The position numbers and the translations under genes are program-made. This document shows, one piece after another, positions 56,808-64,000 of a stretch of 64,000 nucleotides of DNA (positions within the stretch are counted from its first letter, which is position 1; every line of letters starts with the position of its first letter). Origin of the DNA: Pachyseris speciosa. Its lineage: Eukaryota; Cnidaria; Anthozoa; Scleractinia; Pachyseridae. The stretch covers positions 128,501 to 192,500 of the forward strand of contig JAEMWC010000762.1 in the NCBI GenBank assembly GCA_016490735.1, read 5' to 3'. Below the pieces are notes generated by a model that saw only the letters and a program-made list of their open reading frames with translations, did not search any database and was not told the DNA's origin.

Positions 56808-57684
56808 CAGGACTAAATACTTCGAACCGTCCTCAGGTTTGTAAGTTGATTCTTAACGAGTTCGGCGAAAGTTCAAACACAGGATATTTGGCGCAATTTC
56901 TGCTTGTATGATAAAATTATTTGGCTATAATATCTTTAGTGTTTAATGAACTGAAAGAGCTAACTGAGAGATGTTTACAGACATCATCAAGAGTGATGTC
57001 TCTTTCCGGTTTTGATAAAGATGGCTGTTGAGACAATTAGTCTAACATTGGTGAGGTTTAACTGGCTTTCTTTAGTTCAATCTCAAGCTTTGATCACACA
57101 AAACCTTTTTCTTATCTTTACATCTTTTGCCCCCTATCACCACAATATATTAATTAGCACTTGCATTAAAGCACAAATACGACCAAGTTCCTTGTATTAT
57201 CAGTTTCAAAACTGCAAAAACAGTTTGAGCCTAAAAAACACTTCTCAATGTTATGACCTGTCATTTCGCCCCTAAGTCATTTCGCCACATTGCAGTTTAG
57301 TCATTTCGCTACATCTCAAAATTGATATTAAATATTCTAAAATTTGATCACAGCTTTCAGCGCAAACAAACATTGTGATACATGGAGGTAGCTAAGGTAA
57401 TCTGTCTTTCGAATTGACGGTAAGAACGAGAAATAATTCCATATTCAACCTTAACGTTGTAGCGAAACGACTTAGTAACGTAAAGACCAGATACTCTTCT
57501 CACGACTCGATAAAGCTCTTTTGAAAGTCACTGTCACTTTTAGTCATAGGATAAAAATACTTCTAGAGCTGCCTCTAACTGAAATCACTATACGTTCTTC
57601 CTGACTCTAGCTGTTTAGTAAACTAAGTCAGTTACTCAAAGGATATGCTCAGTAAGTTTCATTTAAATATCCGCACCGCATGGT

Positions 57685-59123
57685 TTAACCCATTGACTAC
57701 CGCAGGTTTTTACATTTTCGGAGTGATTTTCCACCTATAAACGATGAATAGCAATTCGTGACTCTTTATTTGAACTACCAGGGAAAAGTGGTGCTGTCCT
57801 AAGCCACTGGAGGCTCAAGGTTTCTGAAAACGTCATTTTGACGTAGCTATTTTTTATCCGTGAAGCGACAACAATGGCCCAAGTTCGGTTTGCTTAGGGG
57901 CACCCAACGAGCCAAATCAACCAAAAGCTGTGGAAACGTATTTTTAAGTACCTTATGGTGTTTGAAGTCTGTTTTAAGTGATGTTTTCATAAGCTAGAAG
58001 ATGTTCATCTGTTCGGACTCCCTAGCTGAAATTTTAATTGCCCGAAAATGTTAGGGAACATAATCTTCCTTTGAGAAAATGCAAGCTGAAATGAACTTTC
58101 CACGAACTTTCTAGGGAACTATTTTCTTTCCGAAAATGCTAGCTGACGTTTTTGACTGCCAAAAACAGTAATTACGACCTTTTCGAAAACCTTAGGGGCT
58201 ATGATTTCCCAATTGCGAATCTTTTAGTCCACGTTTTAGTTACGAAAATCCGAGTGCACTCTTTAATCGACGCCGAAAACCCAAGGCGAATTACTCTCCA
58301 CCGAACAGATATCTACCGAAATTTGTCGTTGGGTGCCCCTGTTTGCTTGCGATTTCTGCTAAATTTACAGCCATTTTTCATCTTTAGCGGCTGCCTGATG
58401 AGCATCATTAAGCGTGACGGTAGCTAAGAGTCCACTTTCTCAAAGAATCGAGCAAGGTGATGTACTTTGTTGTTGAATTTGGCCGGTCGAACACTTAGTA
58501 CCTTTGGGACTCGACTATTGATGAATTTCTCGACCTACCGCCACATATTTTGGAATTTCTATGTACTGAAGATGACCACGAGCAGGAAAATTTGGCGGTA
58601 GGTCGGAGTGGCTGTGTCAAAGAATTGGGGGAAGGAACGGGCGCTGTCAAAAATTCTCGTTAGTTCCCAGCATGCAATGCGCTCAAGATGTTGAAAATGT
58701 CGGGAAGGCCCGAATGCACTGGAACAAAACGCTGTATCTACGCTCGGGAGAAGAATATGAACAAAAAAAGTCATTTATAAGCTATAAGCTAGAAAAAGGA
58801 CTGAATTTCGTTATGATGGTTGAATTTTGGTTTTTCGACGATGATTTCCCTAAAAAACATGAAGGCAAAAAGGGGCATTTTTGTTGTTTCTCTTTGACGT
58901 TAAAAACGGCCAGTTTCGTTCTTGTCCAAACTCAAAAGGCCATATTTGGTAAAATTCGCTACGTTTCTTGCATTTATTGGATATCCAAATTTAAAGGGCA
59001 TTCCATTTCGTGCTCACAACTAACAGTTAAGGCAATATTCGTGCGATTGAGAAAGTTGCAATGTTTTGAAGCATGGGAGTTTTTTACGGCCGGTTTTGGC
59101 CGGCACGGGTGCCAATGGGTTAA
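57685..59123. mobile_element. Possible 1.4-kb DNA element with TTAACCCATTG ends
   Basis: TTAACCCATTGACTACC at the left and GGTGCCAATGGGTTAA at the right are short inverted ends. The right 36 bp recur at 31503-31538. The long plus frame crossing into 59451 shows no domain. Confidence 0.5.
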
Positions 59124-59142
59124 TCTCAAAAGACCGAAAAGT

Positions 59143-59438
59143 TTCCCTGCTAGCAGAGGCCTCTTTTCCTTGTATTCAGCGTGCTGGAGAAAAAGAGACC
59201 TCTGCCATGGGTCGAAACGGTCTGTGTTGGGCATGCGTTGCGGTTTCTTAGCGACCGAACCATCACGTGGTGTTTTAGCACGTGATCAAATGACAAACAA
59301 TACATGGAGGATTCGTTTTAAAACCTCCGTCCACGAACTCGGACGGCGGTTTAATCAAAGACCATTTCGACCCATGGCAGAGGTTTCTTTGCTCCAGCAC
59401 GCTGAATACAAAGAAAAGAGGCCTCTGCTAGCAGGGAA
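59143..59438. mobile_element. MITE with 9-bp target duplication
   Basis: The ends TTCCCTGCTAGCAGAGGCCT and complement extend to about 85-bp arms. CCGAAAAGT is at 59134-59142 and 59439-59447. A 9-bp duplication suggests Mutator- or Merlin-type mobilisation. Confidence 0.88.
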
Positions 59439-59449
59439 CCGAAAAGTAT

Positions 59450-61340
59450 AAGGACAGAGGCTTTTGCACCCTCCAGCAAGATTCTTGACTAAAGATAGAA
59501 CGCAGGTTTAAATGCGGAAGCTGTATTGAATTAATTAGATTAATGAAGCTCTGAAAGACGAAAATAGCTAAAACATGCTAAATGAAATGGCAGGTGACTG
59601 AAAAATAAATTTTATTCCTTACTGCGGCAGATATTCCCAAACTCCCTTTTTTCGCTCGCGTCGTTGAGACTCCATGTAGCGGGAAAAATATATATATATA
59701 AACAAGCTTTGATATTTCACAACAGAATAATCTGTTGAAATGGAGAATATATGACAGTTTATGGGAACGCCAAGTATCAATGTAGATTGATCGAAAATAA
59801 ATTCATCGAAATGGCCGATTAGATACCAGCTGCAAGAACTGTATGCCCGTGGAGCTGATAAACTCTACAGGGATTTTGGTATTTGAAAACGTTTCTTGAA
59901 AGAATATCGGTATATCGGTAGTTTACGTTTTACAGAAGAATATGAAGGTGTCAACCTCATAGTTTACAAACATTGTTAGGTAATCAGATTTTCTGACGCT
60001 TCAAAGTTTGCTTTGTAAATTAATCTTTCACACTTGCATGTCAGAAAATCCGGCATCAATTATTTTATAACTAAGAAAGGCAGTTCCTGTGAGTACGAAA
60101 AGACAAGATTGAAGTAAAGAAGTTGTGTTTATCTCAGCTTCTAAAGACTTCCTCAGTTTTCAAGTGTTAAAGCCGGTATCATGAAAACGTGAGGAGACAG
60201 ATGGGTAAAGATATGCATTATATTGTCCGCGTTGTACGTGAATATTATTCACTTGAATTGCTGGGAAGAAAGGAAAGAAAATAGAAACGTTTCATTTGCT
60301 AACATCGACTCTTCTTTTCAATAGCGATTTGCGTATCAACTAAATCTTCGTCAGGCTTTCTTTGGAAACGAAACGTGCAGCGAATATAAAGAGAAATTGG
60401 GGGAATATTGAAGAAAGCTTTCATGTCAAATCTATAGAATTGAAATAACAATGAACGTCTTTTAAGTGACGTACGATTTAAACCCACGTTTGCACGTACA
60501 AAGAATTAACGGGCATTGCAAAGCATGGAAGGCTTGAGCACTACATTCTGGTTTTCGAGACATTAAATTTCATCTAAATTTGCCAAATCTCCTTTAGATT
60601 AATTTAAGAAATTTTATATCTTTGTACTGTTTTGGTTATTTTCTATGCAAAATCTCCTATATGCGTTTAGCAATATACAACTAAACTAAGTTGTCGCTAG
60701 ATAAGCAACATGTGACTTTTCCACGCCAAATTTAAAACTTCCGACAACTATTGTTTGCTTTCAGCTAAAAGATATGTTTTTTTTTTCTTTTAACCGATAT
60801 GCGGTTAGGTCTATTATGCATGGTTTAGCGAACCGTGAATTGTAATTACAATTTCCGCGTGATTTTTGCCTGGCTAAAAGCCATGAATTATATTTGAATA
60901 AAAACTTCTCAAGGCGGAAATCAACACAGTTTCGCATGAGATCTAACCTTGTGACAATATGATGCCGCAATTATTTCACCTCTTTTACAGTGATTTACTT
61001 TCGAGTGCCTGAATCGAAGTACTTTGTTGATTGTCTTTAATCCTTTGGGAAAAGATACCAACATAACTGTTTCGTACATATATTAAGAAATTTCGACGAC
61101 TTTCACACGCCCGGAGATTAGCAAAGAAGCGAATTCGAAAAGCTAGAAAAGTGGCAGGTGAAGTTTACTAAGAGCAAAATGAAAAGCAGATCGCCTTAAA
61201 CGATCGATCTATGGTGATTATTACGATTAAAACGTTTCGTAATCTTATGAAAGAAATCCCGCGTTTGCAGTCCCTTACGAGCATCAAAGTAAAATTTGAA
61301 GGCTTCTGATCGTTAACATTTGTTTTAGTAAAGATTAATT
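59450..61340. other. Probable intron or intergenic, no exon confirmed
   Basis: A minus-strand stretch at about 60355-60300 reads KPDEDLVDTQIAIEKKSRC then stop and looks coding. It could not be linked in phase to the exon at 61378. Otherwise nothing. Confidence 0.35.
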
Positions 61341-61347
61341 TTCTTAC

Positions 61348-61378
61348 CGTTTTCAAGGAAATCATCATCGAAATCCAT
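61348..61378 (-). CDS. Candidate 31-nt first coding exon
   Basis: On the minus strand an ATG at 61378 encodes MDFDDDFLEN plus one base and ends at a good donor (ACG then GTAAGA). An RFX-type X-box lies about 150-165 bp upstream. No second exon was identified, so the product is unknown. A short, acidic first exon behind an X-box would fit a ciliary gene, but that is inference. Confidence 0.42.
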
Positions 61379-61529
61379 GTTTGTTGGTTTTCTCGATTCC
61401 AACATTAAAAGAAACTGGAAGGTAGCTGCTTCGCACGCTCTTGCTAATTCAGAATGCAGCTCCACCAATGAAGGTGGAGAACTAATTAGAAGGCCTTATC
61501 GTATTCTCTCGTGCCTCATAGCTTGAATT

Positions 61530-61543
61530 GTTTCTATGGTAAC
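61530..61543 (-). promoter_or_regulatory. RFX X-box
   Basis: The minus strand reads GTTACCATAGAAAC, matching the X-box consensus of two half-sites around AT. It sits at a typical distance upstream of the ATG at 61378. Confidence 0.55.
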
Positions 61544-61559
61544 CGCAGACATTTGACAC

Positions 61560-62466
61560 CTCACTTATCCGACACGGGAAGAAGACTTGTCTTTTGATTG
61601 GTCGATCACGGAAAAGTTTTCTGACTTTCAAATGGTTCGTGCATTTTGATGGCTTCCAAAATTGCCAGCGCGCGAAAGTGGGATGTGATTTGTCCGTTTA
61701 GCGACTGCTAAATTCGTACGAGTGAGCGCCTAAAATTCTTCTTCAATGCTTATTGGAAAAGACGTTAAAAGGTAATCGACAAGAAGCGTTAAAAGCTTAT
61801 CGGAAGATGTGTCCCAATTGAGTTGAGTGGAGTAAACAGCTCTCATATTCATTACGTAAATTAGAAATTTTAAAATAACTTCCTTGACGCAAACCAACGC
61901 AGGTGCTGTAGTATTGTGCAATAATTGGACGTCGAAAAGTGGACCAAAATAGAAGCAATCACCGAAACGGCTTTTGAACTTCCAAATTATTCGTTGGATT
62001 TTTTGACAAGGATCACACGAATAAGCATTAAAGCATTTAAACAAAAACAACAAGGTATTAGTTTTCCATCACAACATACAATCAAGCTCGCTACCGGGCT
62101 AAAACCTTAAGCCATTGTTAAGCATCAACTTTTCCCTCCCTCCTTTGTTTTCTTTGCTCCGGTTAACTCTTTGAAAAACAAATCAGTATGATTTTCAATA
62201 GAAAGAGAACAAAGGAGAATGGTAAATAAGGCAAATGGTTGTTTTGAAGATTTTAGTTTCATAACGTTGTTTGACATTTCGGCATAGATACAAATTGCAT
62301 GAAAGATTTGTGCCACGTTAAATTGTGCCTAAAAGTCAAAACTTTCCTACCCAATTCTGTTGAAAACGAAGAGAGGAGGGTAGAATACTGATAAAAACAT
62401 TCATTCCAAAATTCTTCACCAGAAGATTTCATCTTCTGCTCAGAAAAGGTATCAACTTTTGTTGCA
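61560..62466. other. Intergenic, no gene confirmed
   Basis: A plus-strand stretch at 61925-62065 has protein-like composition but is preceded by a stop with no intervening acceptor or ATG. Otherwise nothing. Confidence 0.35.
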
Positions 62467-62569
62467 TATATAGAGCGATTTTCAGTTGAGTGTCGAAAGT
62501 AATTATGGTTTGGCTTTGGTGTTGCATTGCTTCGCTCTGTGATTGGCCAAGAAAACTCGCGCCACTTTG

Positions 62570-62603
<34 letters not shown>

Positions 62604-62760
62604 GACTTGCACGCGCGTATTTTCCCGCCCTTTGCGTCGGCTACATGTAATTTCTTCGTATTCTGATTGGCTCATTGCACTACTTACTTCTGTTGTGATT
62701 GGTCAGAGTAATTGCTTTGGTTTTGGTTTTACGACACTCAATTGACAAGCGCTCTATATA
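62467..62760. mobile_element. MITE, TATATAGAGCG ends
   Basis: TATATAGAGCGATTTTCAGT and its near complement at the right end extend through TTGAGTGTCG. The interior has repeated ATTGGYCA and AAACCAAAACCAA motifs. The type is common in cnidarian genomes in my recollection. TATA-type flanks. Confidence 0.85.
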
Positions 62761-62850
62761 AGAGACCTCACTACTGACAGAAGGAAAGTAATTAATCCTC
62801 CACTATTCTGTCCACTGGTTCATTCATTCATTGTGAAGACTGATATACAC

Positions 62851-63235
62851 GCTTCTAACATTGCTGGACAACAACATCCAACACATCCAAAATTGCTGGC
62901 TCAACATCATCCAACATTGTTGGCTAACAACATCCAACGCTGTTGACCAACAACGTCCAACATTGTTGACCAACATCATCCAACACTGTTGATTCAAGAT
63001 CAGCCAACATTGCTGGCCCAACATCATCCAACATTGTTGGCCAACAACATCCAACATTGCTGGCCCAACATCACGGTTGGGCAAGCTTGAACTCCGTGTT
63101 GGGGTGTTATTGGTAGTTGAAACAATAACGTCTAACCACTATTAACAACACCCAACACGGTCTTCAAAGGCACCGAACATCTTGGCCAACAATATTGGAT
63201 GTTGTTGGCCAACACTGTTAAACGATGGAACAGTT
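62851..63235. repeat. About 23-bp palindromic minisatellite (CCAACATTGTTGG)
   Basis: About nine units of the form CATCCAACATTGTTGGCCAAC, each with a dyad centred on CCAACA/TGTTGG. A second block (63090-63215) has CCGTGTTGGGGTGTT against AACACCCAACACGG. Confidence 0.88.
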
Positions 63236-64000
63236 TGCACAGGCTTTTAGTTTACATTCCAAAGAGAATGCGTTTTGTTATTTAAGTGAAACGCTTAAAC
63301 ACCTGGGACCGTTGTTCAAAAGCCGATTAACGCTAACCCCGGATTAACAGTGAACCGAATTTGTCGCCTCGCTGGTTGAGAAGGTTTTGTAAGTCAAATT
63401 TTACGCTAAATGTAAAGTTGAATTCCAGTCAAAACTTAAGGGTGGAAAGAAAAGGTTATCATCATCATAATCATCATGTTTTAACGCGGTTGACCTCGCT
63501 CCTAACCACCCTAGGCTCGTTCCCAGTTATCTATTGCGCGTGCGCTCGACTATCCAGAGAGGGACTGCTTGCAGCCTAGCCCCATGCACCTTAGCGCGCC
63601 TTGCCGCTACGACGTTGCGTGACATTACAAGCGAGCATGCGCACTAACATTCAGCGCGAACATCCTTAAGTAGCCTCAATTAATGGTATTATCCACTTAA
63701 AATTTAACCGAAAGAAACTCGGTTTAACTAAGCCTTGCCGGGAATCAGCCTAATGCCAGATCACATGTGAAGGTTTGACTGAATAAAGCTCGAAGTGTCT
63801 TGAGCTGACAAACTCCCCCGTACCTTTGGCATAAAGGCCTCCTGCCAAAGTTGTTTTCAAATTATTTTCAATATGCCAGTAATGTTCACAAATGCAATAC
63901 CAGGTAGGCATCGAAACAAAACCTTTAAGTAAAAAATGTGGCAACTAATACGGCAAAACAAACAATCGGATATACTGCATGTATTGTCTGGGACAAAATT
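63236..64000. other. Intergenic, no gene seen
   Basis: GTTGTTCAAAAGCCGATTAAC near 63313 resembles one end of a dispersed cnidarian MITE (recollection). No coding signal. Confidence 0.35.

Noticed and set aside
58672..59451. 259-codon plus frame
   Set aside because: Its second half reads through both arms of the 59143-59438 MITE, and the first half has no domain.
61925..62110. Plus-strand protein-like stretch
   Set aside because: It is preceded by an in-frame stop with no ATG or acceptor in between, so no start can be supported. It might be a decayed exon.
62824..63084. Minus-strand Gln-Gln-Cys-Trp-rich frame, and the idea of a CRISPR-like array
   Set aside because: A 23-bp minisatellite with no unique spacers in a eukaryotic genome. 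The frame is a repeat artefact.

Overview
This is a eukaryotic, almost certainly cnidarian and probably coral-like, genomic window. The reasons are intron-bearing genes with GT-AG junctions, an intron-containing tRNA-Leu, single-exon rhodopsin-like GPCRs in a tandem array, and dense transposon debris: CR1/L2-type LINEs, Ty3/Gypsy, an endonuclease-bearing Penelope-like element (PLE), tRNA-derived SINEs, and many MITEs with TAA/TTA target duplications. The species assignment is inference. No search was run.

Layout. 0-4.5 kb: a possible first exon of a KIAA1958/ZMYM-like gene, a palindrome, and a decayed LINE on the minus strand cut by a MITE and a composite insertion. 4.5-22.6 kb: three plus-strand, intronless class A GPCR paralogs (5833, 16888, 20291). 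Genes 2 and 3 sit in a recent tandem duplication (about 15.03-19.07 and 19.1-22.6 kb). Gene 1 is an older paralog sharing the 5' flank. Between genes 1 and 2 lie a Gypsy pol relic with the start of its 3' LTR and a head-to-head inverted PLE pair (9.66-14.25 kb).

22.6-33.3 kb: no convincing host gene; MITEs, SINEs, LINE 3' ends, tandem duplications and ATT microsatellites. 33.4-41.8 kb (minus): a five-exon gene reconstructed from splice sites and phase (312 aa from the chosen ATG), unidentified, with helical-repeat-like segments. Its first intron carries a 2.46-kb hAT-like transposon with its own exon-like passenger. 42.1 kb: tRNA-Leu(CAA) with a 35-nt intron. 42.4-46.3 kb: LINE 3' end and MITEs. 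46.4-50.5 kb (minus): a three-exon gene for a 474-aa two-SH3 adaptor-like protein with an acidic tail. Intron 1 holds a 105-bp minisatellite and a PIF/Harbinger-like MITE.

50.7-64 kb: repeat-rich and poor in recognisable coding sequence. It has a MITE with a 9-bp target duplication, a MITE followed by a palindromic CCAACA minisatellite, and a candidate 31-nt first exon (minus, 61378) behind a near-consensus RFX X-box.

How it fits together: the host genes share no obvious pathway. The strongest biological units are the GPCR array, where receptor copies keep a common 5' flank, and the two reconstructed minus-strand genes. The rest is a record of nested mobile-element insertion.
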